Origin: Meconema thalassinum
Taxonomy: Eukaryota; Arthropoda; Insecta; Orthoptera; Tettigoniidae
Direction: 5' to 3'
DNA: 64,000 nt
Assembly: GCA_946902985.2 (NCBI GenBank)
Contig: OX336388.2
Span: forward strand, 1,505,940,545-1,506,004,544
The position numbers and the translations under genes are program-made. Below are positions 11,483 to 23,010 of the stretch, piece after piece. Under the pieces are notes generated by a model. The model had not been told where the DNA came from and did not search any database. It saw only the letters and a program-made list of their open reading frames with translations. Every line of letters starts with the position of its first letter. Positions within the stretch are counted from its first letter, which is position 1.

Positions 11483-11903
11483 TACAGCAGGACGGGGCTC
11501 CAGCACATTTTGCTATTCAGGTGCGCGAGTTCCTTGATGAACAATTTCAAGGCTGCTGGATTGGCCGTGGCTCACCAACATCTCCAGCCCCATTGAAATG
11601 GCCACCACGAAGCCCAGATCTTGCCACGCCAGACAACTCATTACTGGGAATAATTAAGTCCCATGTGGCTCAACGTTGGTACACGACTATTGAAGAATTT
11701 CACCGAAGGGTGGAGGAAGCCTTTCGTACCATAACTCCTGAGATGCTCCGCAAGATGTCAATGAGGACTTGGAGACGGATAGACTCTGTGCAAGGCATGA
11801 TGGTGCACATACAGATCCCCTGGATACATAGTTTTTATATGTAAGTATTCCACTATACAATATAATGTTTTGACGAATGGGTACGGGGACTTCTGGGACA
11901 CCC
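11470..11903 (+). pseudogene. mariner-like transposase fragment of a second lineage, with 3' TIR
   Basis: The frame begins at the second catalytic aspartate (VWLQQDGAPAHFAIQVREFL) and continues through WPPRSPDL, which normally reads SPDLTPLDFFLWG in this group. Here it is decayed to SPDLATPDNSLLG. The frame continues to ITPEMLRKMSMRTWRRI. Downstream, GGGACACCCTGTT at about 11890-11903 resembles the terminal inverted repeat of such elements. The N-terminal half is missing. Confidence 0.8.
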
Positions 11904-12165
11904 TGTTGATTTGTCTGATAACTTTTGTTAAATAGGTCATCTTGTGGTGTCTAATATAATTTATTGTATTTCTAAAACATAGAAAGTTACTTTTAAATTA
12001 TGAAATTATGCGCTATATTCATTGTAATCTGAGTGATCTTAGTGTTATTTAAGAAAATGTTTTCAACAATACATACTGGGATATGTATTGTACCTACGGT
12101 CACGGAATGATCCGAACATTCGCAATCCTAGTAATAATGGCTATTTCCATTGTCTAAGCATCTTC

Positions 12166-12634
12166 TTCTTCTTCTACCTTATCCGATACGGACGTTGGCT
12201 ACCACCATGGCTAACATCTTCTTATCCTGTGCAATCCTTATGAGTTCCGTGGAAGACAGCCCAAACCACGTTCTTAAATTATCCATCCAAGTTATACGTC
12301 TCCTTCCCGGTCCACGCTGACCTTCAATTTTACCATGAAGTATAACTTGGATCAGTCGGTATGTTGGATTCCTCATCATGTGTCCCAAGTATTCCAATTT
12401 CCTCTTCTTAATTGTGTTTAACAGCTCAGGTTGGCTGCTCACACGCTGAAGAACCTCGGCATTACTCACATGTTCTGTCCACGAGATTTTAAGAATCCGC
12501 CGGTATATCCACATTTCAAAAGCTCGAATCTTCTTTTCTGTAGCTACGGACAAGGTCCAAGCTTCAACACCATAAAGAAGGGTGGAGACAACATAACACT
12601 TCACAATTCTTTTCTTAAGCATACAGGTGCATAA
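12166..12634 (-). pseudogene. RTE-like LINE, C-terminus and 3' tail
   Basis: The frame VSTLLYGVEAWTLSVATEKKIRAFEMWIYRRILKISWTEHVSN...RKLEYLGHMMR...GPGRRRITWMDNLRTW is typical of the region after the reverse transcriptase core in LINEs (YGCE.WTL, the E-MWCYRR box and the G-RP-R box). It ends at the stop at about 12179, followed by a GAA-rich microsatellite tail, as in RTE-type LINEs. The copy is 5' truncated, the normal outcome of target-primed reverse transcription. The clade is inferred from the tail and motif style. Confidence 0.85.
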
Positions 12635-12639
12635 ATCTG

Positions 12640-13531
12640 TTTCTTACTTACTGTAAATTGTAGATGGTGCACATGTCAATTTATCGTGCATGCTACACGT
12701 CACTGAATTATCCGATCACTGTGATCATCAAGGTCATCTACCCTAAAAGGGTTGTAATATAGACAAAGGAATATAAAAGTGCTGCCGATAATTTGACAGA
12801 ATCCTACGCCCAACATTATTTTTGTCAACCCTGAATAATTTCTTCTTGGCATGGTTATCAAAGTGATTCTTCCATGATGGTAACGGCTGTAGTAAATTGT
12901 TCCACATGACGAGGAATTTCTCATAATCCATCTTTGTGAAAGCTTTCTTGAATATCTGTTTCACAATTATTCCTCCATTCCATTTAGTCTTGCAGGGAAG
13001 TTTAATTTATATGCAAATGGGCATATCCTGCATAGAATTAGGACACACATTTGTAAAAGCTCTAAATACATGGAGCTACTTAAAAGATAAATACGAGGTA
13101 TCGGTAGGCATAATATTATGTGGTGAATTATAATTTATATTTTATATCTGTAATGCGTACAAATCTATTTGGGGTTGGAATCAACACGATTACTTTAATA
13201 ATTATACCGTAGGCTAAATATTGTGTTGCTGAATTCCCTAGTTCCTCTGAACTCAACAACTTGCAAGAGTAAATGGTTAAAATCATGATTTCATCATTTT
13301 TCAGACGTGCGCTGGAAACTACGACACCATACCCGATTCCAGCATGGTTTACACTAATTAGTGTCGGAATTAAACTTCATATCTCTCCCTTCAACCTCTC
13401 TTGTTCAACTCTGATTTTCTTCAGCCACCAATGGTATTATGGTCTAGTCAAATTATGATTTGGTCTGGGCAAAAATGCTTCACAAGCGATTAAAGAAGTA
13501 TTCAACTTAACAAATCTTGCCTTTTAACATT
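12640..13531. other. no gene recognised
   Basis: No supported features. A minus-strand frame at 12743-12964 (KQIFKKAFTKMDYEKFLVMWNNLL...) could be a decayed coding remnant, but I do not recognise it. Confidence 0.35.
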
Positions 13532-14935
13532 AAACAAGAAGTTCCGTGAAGAACTATACAGCCTACTTTTCATGCCAATGATTATTCTACAGTATATGAA
13601 CCTATCTAGAATAATGACGAAATTAATTTGGTAATATCGAAATATCTAATTAGTTCAAAATATACCTGGTATAATGTAGCCTCATAGAGCACTACAGTTG
13701 GCAGCCCTGGTGACTGAATATATCCTTAGTTCCATCTCTTAAGGTACAGAATACAAAATTTGGTTGAAGTCCAATGGACGTTACATGCAGTTAGACACTG
13801 GATTTATCAGCAGGCGTAAAAGCATGTTGCCAACAATACCATACGTGTGCTGGTCAGAAATAATCTGAAATATTATGATATCTTGTTGTGCCAATTTTGG
13901 ATGAAATCCATTTGTTAGTATAGAAGTTACATGTATTTTAAAATTGGACATATCAGCAGGCATAGAATCATGTTGGCAGCACTGCCTTATATTAATTACT
14001 CCAAATTAATCTAGAATGTCAGGTGCTATACGTGTGCAAAATATAGAGCTGTAGGCTTGCATACTTTCTGATATATTGATATTAGGGTAAAAAAATATAG
14101 ACAGCATTTATTAACAGTTGGCAGCCCTGATTGCTCTTAACAATACTTATAGTCATATCTGTTATGGTACACATAGCTCATACGAAATTTGGTTGAAATC
14201 CAACTGATATTATAGAAGTTAGATATATTTAAAAATTGGTATTATCAGCAGGCTTATAATCATGTTGGTAGAACTGACGTATATAAGTTACTCCAAATTA
14301 ATCTAAAATGTCAGAATATACGTGTGCATAGTTTAAAGCTGTTGGCTTGCATACTTTCTGATATATTGGTATTTGGATAAAAAAATATAGAGAGCAATTA
14401 TTAAGAGTTGGCAGCCCTGGTGGCTCTTAAGAATACGCTCAGTCATATCTGTTTACGTACAGATATTACATACAAAATTTGGTTGAAATCCAATTGATAG
14501 TGTAGAAGTTATATGCATTTAAACATTAGACCTATCAGAAGGCTTCAAATTATTTTGGCAACACTGTCATGGTTGGCCTCCTGTAAATTAAACGGAAATA
14601 ATATTATCTACATGCGTGCCAATTTTGGAATAGCTCCCATGCATACCTTGCTCGATATCCAACATTGAGCTCAAATTTCTAGTGCGTTTTTTCAGCAGTT
14701 GGTAGCACTGATATCATTTTCAAATATGGACGTGAGATATTCCGGTGCACATCTTTACTCATACTAAATTTGGTTTTGATTGCTGCAGCCGTTTAGGAGT
14801 TGATAGGGGGGGGGGGACACACACACAGCCAGACAGACAGAAGGACAGACAGACAGACAGACAGACACACATTTTCCCGGATCGATCTCATAAGTCTACT
14901 TTTTCCTCATTTTTGCAAAATGTGAAAAGTAGGCT
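13532..14935 (-). mobile_element. G-family non-coding element, copy 1
   Basis: It starts ACAAGAAGTTCCGTGAAGAAC and ends in a hairpin (GTCTACTTTTTCCTC...GTGAAAAGTAGGCT). The same end types occur in H, but the body differs. The body repeats the motif GTTGGCAGCCCTGGTGG at about 13691, 14115 and 14405, spaced about 424 and 290 bp. A G-run plus CAGA microsatellite precedes the hairpin. No coding potential is seen. Copies 2 and 3 are at 27779-32290 and 44094-45520. Confidence 0.8.
14806..14872. repeat. G-run and (CAGA)n microsatellite of G element
   Basis: A run of nine G residues is followed by ACAC and CAGACAGA repeats. The same tract appears at 32175-32222 and, reversed, at 44158-44215. Confidence 0.95.
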
Positions 14936-15044
14936 AAAAAATCAGACAAACACCGATAATGGGCAAGCACCTAAAAGTCAAACTCAAAATGGCAGACATT
15001 TTCCTAATTTATCGTTTTAGTTAGTATAATGCTTGCCACGGTGG

Positions 15045-15125
15045 ATGAGTGTTTATCGTGTCGGATTACTAACCCCAAGCTTGCAGGTTCGCTTCTGGCC
15101 GTAGCAAGTCATACAAAGTCGGCAT
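15045..15125 (+). repeat. possible tRNA-like SINE head
   Basis: The block contains GTGGATGAGTG and GCAGGTTCGCTTCTGGCC, which loosely resemble A and B boxes, followed by GTCGGCATGTTAAAGAACCC. That last string is like the post-tRNA part of SINE-1 (GGCATGTTAAAGA). It is degenerate. Confidence 0.4.
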
Positions 15126-15499
15126 GTTAAAGAACCCATTTGAATTCAGTAGGCCGTGTTCATAATGGCAAAATTAATCTCGGGATTTTCCGACTATACA
15201 GAGTTCCTCATTTCTCTAATAGAAAGCACTATAGAGTTAAGGAGCTTAGATATCTAACCTCCTTGACTTTCATAGTGCTTAAAGTAACAACAAAATTCGA
15301 CATGCAAGCTACCCTCTGGGTGTCAAATAACAAAGCTTGCACCCGGCACCCGAGTCCATTCGATAAAAAAAAAAGAGTTAGTTTAAGACGAAATGTTTTC
15401 TGGTGTGTAATTTTAATGGATATAATGTATAAAGATACTGTAGGGTACGTCAAGGAAATGCATTAGCATGCTAATTATGTAATGTAGCACTCGAGAAGG

Positions 15500-15762
15500 C
15501 GATTAGGGATGCAGATCTATAGACCAGAGGCACAGCTCAGTACAGATCTTGGCGTATGCAAGTGACTTAGATATCAACACCAGCATTAAAAGAAGCCTCA
15601 ACAGCCAAAAAACTATCAAGTAGGAAAATGGGTATGATTATAAATGAAAAATAAAAAAAAGCCACATCTTGCGGGAAAGCCTATCAACCCAATTTGCCGA
15701 AGACTCGCGGCGTGGATGGAGAGAGTCGGTAGCTTCAAGTATCTTGGCTCCACAATGACGTA
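15500..15762 (+). pseudogene. LINE reverse transcriptase fragment with altered YADD motif
   Basis: In plus orientation the fragment reads QILAYASDLDINTSIKRSL, the catalytic box of LINE reverse transcriptases (normally LAYADDIDI). Next comes KMGMIINEK and, after a shift, MERVGSFKYLGSTMT (normally VESFKYLGS.IT). The second catalytic aspartate neighbour is changed (YASD), and stops and shifts break the frame. The sequence ends abruptly at about 15762, where the inverted-repeat hammerhead element begins. Confidence 0.75.
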
Positions 15763-16056
15763 TATTTGGTATAACGTTGAAATTATAACAAGAAAAACTT
15801 TCCGCCTAGTAAATACTTTAGTGTATACTGCGATCAAAGGATCACAGATTTGATTGGCACATGTTTCGGGGCAAAAAGCATTTGGTTCCCTTCATCAATC
15901 TAGTTTTACCTTAGCATAGGCTGATGAAGGGAGCCAAATGCTTTTGGCCCCGAAACATGTCCCAATCCAATCTGTGATCCTTTGATTGCAATATACAATA
16001 AAATATTGACTAGGCGGAAAGCGTTCCTGGCTATAATTTAATTGATATCCCAAATA
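15763..16056. mobile_element. inverted-repeat element with hammerhead motifs (Penelope/retrozyme-like)
   Basis: Two arms of about 125-140 bp face each other across a spacer of about 20 bp. The left arm runs 15763 to about 15900 and the right arm about 15912-16056. The right arm carries an intact hammerhead core. The left arm carries a mutated one on the other strand (TTGATGA; GTG at the cleavage site). Penelope-like elements are known to have inverted or direct terminal repeats with hammerheads. No reverse transcriptase of that class is seen here. Confidence 0.6.
15916..15966 (+). ncRNA. hammerhead ribozyme motif, short stem III
   Basis: The core CTGATGA lies at 15921-15927. Helix II is GGG and GCCAAA pairing with TTTGGC and CCC. 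GAAAC is at 15952-15956, followed by two loop bases and GTC at 15959-15961. A15.1-C15.2 can pair with G-U of GTC to form a 2-bp stem III. Stem I is weak (AGG with CC, then a mismatch). One extra A sits between the core and helix II. Predicted self-cleavage is after GTC. Confidence 0.7.
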
Positions 16057-16327
16057 TATAAAGTGGCAATATGGAACCATTATGAACTTCAAAAGTTCCA
16101 CAATCCACAATAACGTCCTTAAATAATGCTTCCGCTAAATTCCAGGTCAGGTTGGTTTCAGCAAAATGGGCATACTTATTCTTGAGAATCTTATTACAGC
16201 ATCCCATATCTAAGAGGTCAATAATTTTCAAGCCTATAATTGCCTGTCTTCTTGTTGTATCATGAATCTTTTCTATTGTGGATATCCGTCCTGTTAACTC
16301 AGGAGTGGGTTCGTTTGTGTGGGTCCG
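16057..16327 (-). other. unidentified sequence next to hammerhead element
   Basis: A minus-strand frame spans about 16250-16031 (RRQAIIGLKIIDLLDMGCCNKILKNKYAHFAETNLTW...). It runs into the right arm of the inverted repeat and stops there. It might be a coding remnant of the element. I do not recognise a reverse transcriptase or GIY-YIG motif in it. Confidence 0.3.
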
Positions 16328-16520
16328 CCACCTAGTGCAGTAACTAGCATTCTCGGTTTACCCCTGAGGTCTGGGTTCAATTCCCACCTCAGTCAACCTG
16401 GAAGTTGTTTCTCATGGTTTCCCACTTCTACTCCAGGCAAATGCCAAGATGATTCCTACCGTATGACCACGGCCACCTTCTTGTCAATCCTCACCTGAAT
16501 TACCAGTACACACACTACTA
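16328..16520 (+). repeat. S2 tRNA-derived SINE, copy a
   Basis: It contains TAGTGCAGTAACTAGCA and GGGTTCAATTCCCACC, resembling pol III A and B boxes. The S2 body follows (GGTTTCCCACTTCTACTCCAGGCAAATGCC ... ACCACGGCCACCTTCTTGTC). S2 occurs six or more times in the window in both orientations. Confidence 0.75.
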
Positions 16521-16689
16521 CAGACACCAATAAAACACAAGTTATCAGAGACAATTTACACAAATCCAAGTACATGGGTTTAAATAAACACGATGTTCAA
16601 GACCTTCAAATCAAACAACAATCAAACAAAATAATATTTTTTTATTGGAATTTGTACGATAACCTGTTTTATTTTGGTGTATACAATAG

Positions 16690-16915
16690 GGTGTGTTCTA
16701 GTAATTAGGGTAAGATTGGGAAGGAGATGGCTGAGGCATTCAATTAGAAACCATCCCGGCATATGCCACGCAAAACCACTTATACGACAGGTTAGGTGAA
16801 ATGGAATCCACATCTTTCCAGTTTCGCTTCGCGAGGCTGAATACACCCAGTTCCAGACTTCAGACGAGTGTTAATAAATTTCATAGAGCCGGGAATCCAA
16901 CCCGAACCTCAGAAG
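16690..16915 (-). repeat. S2 SINE, copy b
   Basis: On the minus strand it has GGGTTGGATTCCCGG (B-box-like), then the S2 body through the GGGATGGTTTCTAATTG region. It lies in opposite orientation to copy a, about 170 bp away. Confidence 0.7.
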
Positions 16916-17054
16916 TGGTAGTGATGATAGCCATGACAACAATATGTGGCATGTTACAGCCATTCTCCTTATTTTCTGATGCCTTCATCTATCAAGGAGT
17001 TTGAGTTATTTCTTTTTTTCTCTCTCCAGCTTCAAAGTAATGTTGTGTTCTTAT

Positions 17055-17465
17055 TATTTATTATTTAGGGACTTTGCCACACCGTGGTCATGTAACCCCG
17101 TGTACGCGGGTGTGTGTAAAATGTGTCTGATAACCTGTGTCATTCTGATGTCTGTACTAGTAATCGTATTTGTAATTAAGGTAGAATTTGGGTAGGAAGT
17201 GGCCGTGGTCTTAAGCTAGGAACCATCCCGGACGGCATTTGCCTGGAGTAGAAGTGCGAAACCACGAAAAACTACTTCCAGGATGACTGGGGGTAAGAAT
17301 CGAACCCACCTCTTCTAAGTTTTGCTTCACGTGGTTGAGTGTACGCCGTTCCAGCCCTCAGACCAGAATTAAGTTCCTTGGCAGAACCAGGAATCAAACC
17401 CGGGCCTCTACGTTGACAGCCAATAATGCTGGCCACTACGATACTGCACCTACCAGAGCCCTCGC
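17055..17465 (-). repeat. S2 SINE, copy c (most complete)
   Basis: The minus strand reads a tRNA-like head (GTAGTGGCCAGC...GGCTGTCAACG..GGGTTTGATTCCTGG), then TGGAACGGCGTACACTC and GGTGGGTTCGATTCTTACC. The CACTTCTACTCCAGGC body and a 3' part ending near GGGGTTACATGACCACGG follow. The 3' end shares the GGGGCT...GGTCATGTA motif with SINE-1, which suggests a shared LINE-mobilised tail. Confidence 0.8.
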
Positions 17466-19677
17466 TAGTCTGATGCATGTTATTGTAACAGTCCATTATC
17501 ATTAGTTCAGCCACGGTCTTGTTTGTAACGAGGTCTCATAAGATTTAATTTGTGTATAGCGCTGGTTTTTGAATCTGTTCATAATATATTATGGAAGCAG
17601 ACGTTAGGAATATAAACAGGAGATACAGAAAACGTCAATAGGTGCGTACAGCAGAAAGAAGGGAAGTGTAAAATTATGATGATCCTGATCCAAAACTGGC
17701 AAGTCCATGTATATGCACAATTGTAACAAATGCTGGTCTAGGTATTTAGTCCATCAAATGGAAAATCTTTGTAAGTGACCACATAGTTCGAGATGGACAG
17801 GACCAGATGATAATATACTATAGTAGTTATTCCAAGAAATGTCATCACATTATTGATGTCCAGAAATTATTTCTATTCTATGTTTTAAGGTGCTTATCGG
17901 CACAAGAACGGTCTTGAAACTATACACATTCTACGTCATAATAATGTGAGTTACGATCAAATTATTGAGGTGTTTTTTGTCAAAGTTATAGTTTCACCAA
18001 TCAATTTGCAGAAACGCTTATTAGCTCAAAAAGCTCAAAGCCGCTTCGAGGTCGAAAGCACCCCGTTAGCCTAAATAGCTCATAAATACACCTTCCTTGC
18101 TAGAGCTCAGGAAGATATGTAGAGAACAGCTATACTCGTTCAATGACTAGGGACTGACTGCGTGGTAACGTTCCCACCTGCTGCTCCGAAGGTTTCAGGA
18201 TCGAGTCCTGGCGCATTCAATGACTAGGATGGAAACTTGTGTTACGAATATTATACTCCAAACTACAATAGAATTTCTAAATTGCTTACAGCCCAATTAA
18301 ATTCTCACACAGAGATTTAACAAGTTTAATTTCCAGTGCGCGTTCCAGAGCGGATAGCAGGCGAGACCGCTGATCACAATAGCTTGAATAACATCCATTC
18401 AGGGCTTTCTTCCTCACTTCTTTCTCAGAGCTAAGGAATTAATTTCAAATGCGGCGACTGCAATTTACTTGTGAATGATAAAAAGCACTTTAAAAGGATC
18501 GAGGAATAAGTCTCCGTACTTATGATATTATGAATGTTGGCTGAATGGTGTTCAGAGAAAACTAACCATTAAAAGAGTAAGGCTGATAAAACATGGAACA
18601 AACCATGTTATAATACATTTAACTGACATGGGAACTAGGTTAGCCTGCGAATTAATGATATACATATTTTATTCATGTGCCAAAGGAGCCTTGGAAAATA
18701 CAGGGGTGAGAATATTACGTTCGTAAATTGAGGAGACTCCGCATGTTATTTACTAGGGGTAGATGACATTGCTGTTTTGCCCCTTAAAACAACAATAACT
18801 AACCTACTAGACTTCACTTTTAAAGAATCATTGTTAAAACATATTACAAGTCATATACAGTAGATGGTTCCTAACTTAAGGTTGCTGCCACTTCCTTGTC
18901 AATCCTCATCGGAATTACAAAAAATCACACTACTGCAATTTCCACAATAACTCTGGTAATAGGTAATGTCCAACCCCCTCAAATGAAATACTAACAAAAT
19001 TATTTATGTAATACAAACAGGTGATATGGGTAGGAGGAAACCCCAAATCCCTGTCGGCGGTGAAACCGTGAAAGAGAAGTTCTACCAATTAAAAAGCAAA
19101 TCAGAAAGAAATCGTGTGAATGGTGATGATTGTTATTTTAAGTGGAAAAATATCGTGGTCAACGGCCCATAAAGAGTGTGAAGGAATGAGTTTCGTCAAG
19201 GAGATGGAAGGGAGTGGTTGTAGCCTATTAGAAGATACCGTCTCGTAATTTGGCTGAAGTTGAAACGGCCAAATCACGATAAACCATTTGAAGAACGAGC
19301 AACGCACAGTGGGACGGATTGCCGAAATCATGGACAAATCATAGTCAATGTGGACAAATATGTCATATTATCACAAAGGGGTGGGGGAGGGTTTGAAGCT
19401 TATGATTATCTTGATGAATTCCGGGGAGGGGGTGAATGAAAAGATTATGCAATTATTTAACGATGACAAAAATCAACTCTTTTTACGTTCTACGCGGCTT
19501 TCCAGCCACACTGTCGGAAGACGCGAGTGAGGCCAACGCGAGGCGGGACGTAGGCGTTACGTTAGTTAGTAAAGGTAATTTTTGTCATATTTGTTAGATG
19601 CAAAGGCCATTTATGTTTACTTATAAAATTCGCATTCTTTTCCAAAGAATACTTCAATTGAGATCTTAAAGAGGTTC
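17466..19677. other. no gene recognised; tRNA-like block and SINE tails
   Basis: There is no supported coding gene. A tRNA-like block at about 18150-18212 has TGCGTGGTAACG and CAGGATCGAGTCCTGG as candidate A and B boxes. SINE-tail fragments are at 18745-18800 (GGGGTAGATGACATTG...) and about 18880-18960 (S2-like CACTTCCTTGTCAATCCTC). The rest has no pattern I can name. Confidence 0.45.
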
Positions 19678-21113
19678 AAAAAAGTCCTCTCGGCACGCCG
19701 GAAGGCGGAGGTAGATTTCACCGGACAAACTTGGGGATAGGCGAAAATAGGCAGAATATGCAGATTTTCGTAGAAGGATCAGACCTCATTTAATGCGAGA
19801 AGGTATTTTATAATTGGAGCTTAATTAACTTTGTTTTTCGTCATTTTATGCTTATTTTAAACATTTTATTGTCTTATGGGAACGGTAACCTTCTTGTCAT
19901 TTGGGGTCCATTTTTATACTTGTGGTCACACTGTCCTTATGCTAGGTTTCGACACTGATGTGCAACTATGTAACGGTCTGTTACTTCTTCACGCAAAATT
20001 ATATCTACCGCAGAGATTTTGGTTGGTTCCTCAGTTTAGGGGCTGCGACAACGCGGTCATGTAACCCCGTGTACTTTGGGATGGCTGTATTAGTCTGTAA
20101 TTCAGGTAAGGACTGCAGACGGTCAATTTCAAGCAGTAGTTACTAATGTTGCTACCAGGTACTACCGTCAACGACACCTAGCTGTGAACTTGGCTACTAG
20201 ATGCCACCGCAACCAGCAACTCGCAACGAACGTTGGAACTTCCCCTCCAAAGGAAAGCATACTGAGGGATTTTTGGCGCTCTTAGAAAATCCGACGACTT
20301 CGGCCGGCTTTGAACTCGCGACCTTGGGCATAAACATTCAGCATGCTACCAGTTACGTCGCCGAAGCCGCTTCACACTTAGATGGAAATCTGAATCTGAT
20401 CTCGTGCAAGTGCGTTATCTTGGCAACGTCTGATGGCTCATCCCTCATCAATTTAGTAGTGTTGCCATGGCAACCACTGATAGGTCTTGGCATTTTCTTA
20501 TAATTCCGAAATTATTTTTCTCATCCCTTGGCATAATGGTGGGTTATATCAAAAATTCTTTCAGACAAAAGTTTTAGGTAATTATTATGGGAATATTGTC
20601 CATTTTGTACGGTTTTGATATTGTGCCTATTAAGAGAGATATGATTAATGTTTCCCGAAAAACCCACTTTTTCCCACCCCTTTGGTCAATGGTTGGTGCT
20701 ATAAAAAAAACTCTTCAAACATACATTTTTGGGCTTTATCCGACACATAGTATGAATGTTGAACGGATTCGATATTTCACATATTAAGAGAGTTATAGCA
20801 ATATTTCACTTTTTCGAAAAAAAAGCCCCCCATTTTCACCCCCCAACGACCGATTTAGCCCAGTAACGAACTCGACCGATATTTTATAGGTATACGTATT
20901 CGGTAAAAAATTCAAAGTGATTGGTACAAAATTACGGCAGTTATCGTGTCCACAATAAACTGATATACATATACATACATAAATTATATATAACTTTTGA
21001 ACTGACGGTGGTTTTGGGGCCTGGGGATGTGAAACGCGAAGATATGTCGAAATTTTCCGGAAGTCGAAACATGGTACCCATTGCAATAGTTAGCTTTCTA
21101 ACGAAATCTACCT
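19678..21113 (-). mobile_element. A-family element, full unit without H insertion
   Basis: Read on the minus strand it starts AGGTAGATTTCGTTAGAAAGC (21113) and ends GGTGAAATCTACCTCC..GGCG..GAGAGGACTTTTTT (19678). It preserves the uninterrupted sequence at the site where the sister copy has an H element. Internally it carries the tRNA-like block on the same strand. It sits directly head-to-tail behind the unit at 21114-22809. Confidence 0.85.
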
Positions 21114-22809
21114 CTGGTTGGTTCCTCAGTTTAGGGGCTGCGACAACGCGGTCATCTAACCCCGTGTACTTTGGGTGAGTGTAGAATCTGTCTGATACAC
21201 GGTGTGAATTGTAATGGCTGTATTAGTCTTAATTCATGTAAGTACTGCAGACGGTCAATTTCAAGCAGTAGTTCCTAATGTTGCTACCAGGTACAACCGT
21301 CAACGACACCTAGCTGTGAACTTGGCTACTAGATGCCACCCCAACCATCAACTCGCAACGAACGTTGGAACTTCCCCTCCAAAGGAAAGCATACTGAGGG
21401 ATTCTAGTGCTCTTAGAAAATCCGACGACTTCGGCCGGCTTTGAAACCGCGACATTGGGCATAGACATTCAGCATGCTACCAGTTACGTCACCGAAGCCG
21501 CTTCCCACTTTATCAGGCGGCTTTGGTGGCGTAGTCGGTAACATGCTGAGCTTCTATGCCCAAGATACCGGGTTCAAACCCGGCCGAAGCCGTCGGATTT
21601 TTTAAGAGCGTTAAATATCCCTCAGTATGCCTTCCTTCGGAGGGGAAGTAAAGCCGGCGGTCCCATGTCATAGATTTATGGCATGTTAAAGATCCTTCCA
21701 CTAATTGCACCTGTGTGAAGCTAAATTGGATAGGTTAAGAATGTATACAACGCTCTTAGGTTTCTATGTTCGTTGCCAAGAGCCGACTGCGGCGGCGTCT
21801 AGTAGCTCAGTTCTGAACTTGGCCTCGTAGTCGTTGACAGTGGCGCTTGGCGGCAAAAGTAGGAACTATCTGAAAAATTGTTAGTTGCAGTACTTAAATT
21901 AACAAACAGATAACACACACTAATACAGTCATCACAATTAACACCGGTTATCAGACAGATTCTACACACACCCAAAGTACACGGGGCTACATGACCGCGT
22001 TGTCGCAGCCCCTAAACTTAAGAACCAACCAACCAACCACTTAATCAGATGGAAATACTGAATCTGATCTCGTGCAAGTGCGTTGTCATGGCAACGTCTG
22101 ATGGTCCATGCCTCATCAATTTAGTAGTGTTGCCATGGCAACCACTGATAGCTCTTGGCATTTTCTTATAATTCCGAAATCATTTTTCTCGTCCCTTGGC
22201 GTAATGGTGGGTCATATCAAAAATTCTTTCAGACAAAAGTTTTAGGTAATTATTAGGGGAATATTGTCCATTTTGTACGGTTTTGATATTGTGCCTATTA
22301 AGAGAGATATGATTAATGTTTCCCGAAAAACCCACTTTTTTCCACCCCTTTGGTCAATGGTTGGTGCTATCAAAAATCTTATTTGACATAAATTTTTGGC
22401 ACTTATCCGACACATATTATGAACTTTGAATGGATTCGATATTGCACGTATTAAGAGAGTTATAGCGAAATTTCACTTTTTCGAAAAAAGCCCCCCATTT
22501 TCACCCCCTTCGACCGATTTAGCCCAGTAACGAACTCGACCGAGATTTTATAGGTATACATCTTCGGTAAAAAATTCGAAGTAATTGGTGCAAAATTACG
22601 GCAGTTATCGTGTCCACAAGAAACTGATATACATATATATATACATATATATATACATATATATATATATACATAAATTATATATAAACTTTTGAACTGA
22701 CGGTGATTTTGGGGTCTGGGGGATGTGAAACGCGAAGATATGTCGAAATTTTCCGGAAGTCGAAACATGGGACCCATTGCAATAGTTAGCTTTCTAATGA
22801 AATCTACCT
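21114..22809 (-). mobile_element. A-family element, second tandem unit, split by SINE-1
   Basis: Its 5' end AGGTAGATTTC is at 22809, preceded by a T run on the minus strand (plus AAAAATATTTC). It runs to the AACCAACCAG junction at 21114, where the next unit begins. A SINE-1 copy (21519-22037) interrupts it, flanked by ACTTTATCAG and ACTTAATCAG. This copy therefore lacks the terminal GGACTTTTTT segment that the following unit has. Confidence 0.8.
21519..22037 (+). repeat. SINE-1, full length
   Basis: The head GGCTTTGGTGGCGTAGTCGG carries the A box and GGGTTCAAACCCGG the B box. The body is about 400 bp. The 3' end is GTCGCAGCCCCTAAAC followed by an AACC-repeat tail. The flanking direct repeat is about 10-11 bp (ACTTWATCAG), as expected for LINE-mobilised retroposition. 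Confidence 0.9.
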
Positions 22810-22892
22810 AAAAATATTTCTGATGAAAAATAAAGTAGGAAATTTGCTAATCGTTCGTACTTTTCTTGTGCCTTTCTTTGCCCTCTAAGTAG

Positions 22893-22950
22893 GGGCAGAT
22901 GACCTATATGTTTCGTCCTTTAAACTCCAATAACTAATTAACTAACTGCC
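22893..22950 (+). repeat. SINE 3'-tail fragment
   Basis: GTAGGGGCAGATGACCT...CTTTAAACTCCAATAACTAATTAACTAAC matches the tails at 7733 and 18745. No head is visible. Confidence 0.5.
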
Positions 22951-23010
22951 CTCTAAGTAGCATACCTTTGGACACTTCAGCGTTATAATTTTTTATTGAT
23001 GTCCCCGAGT

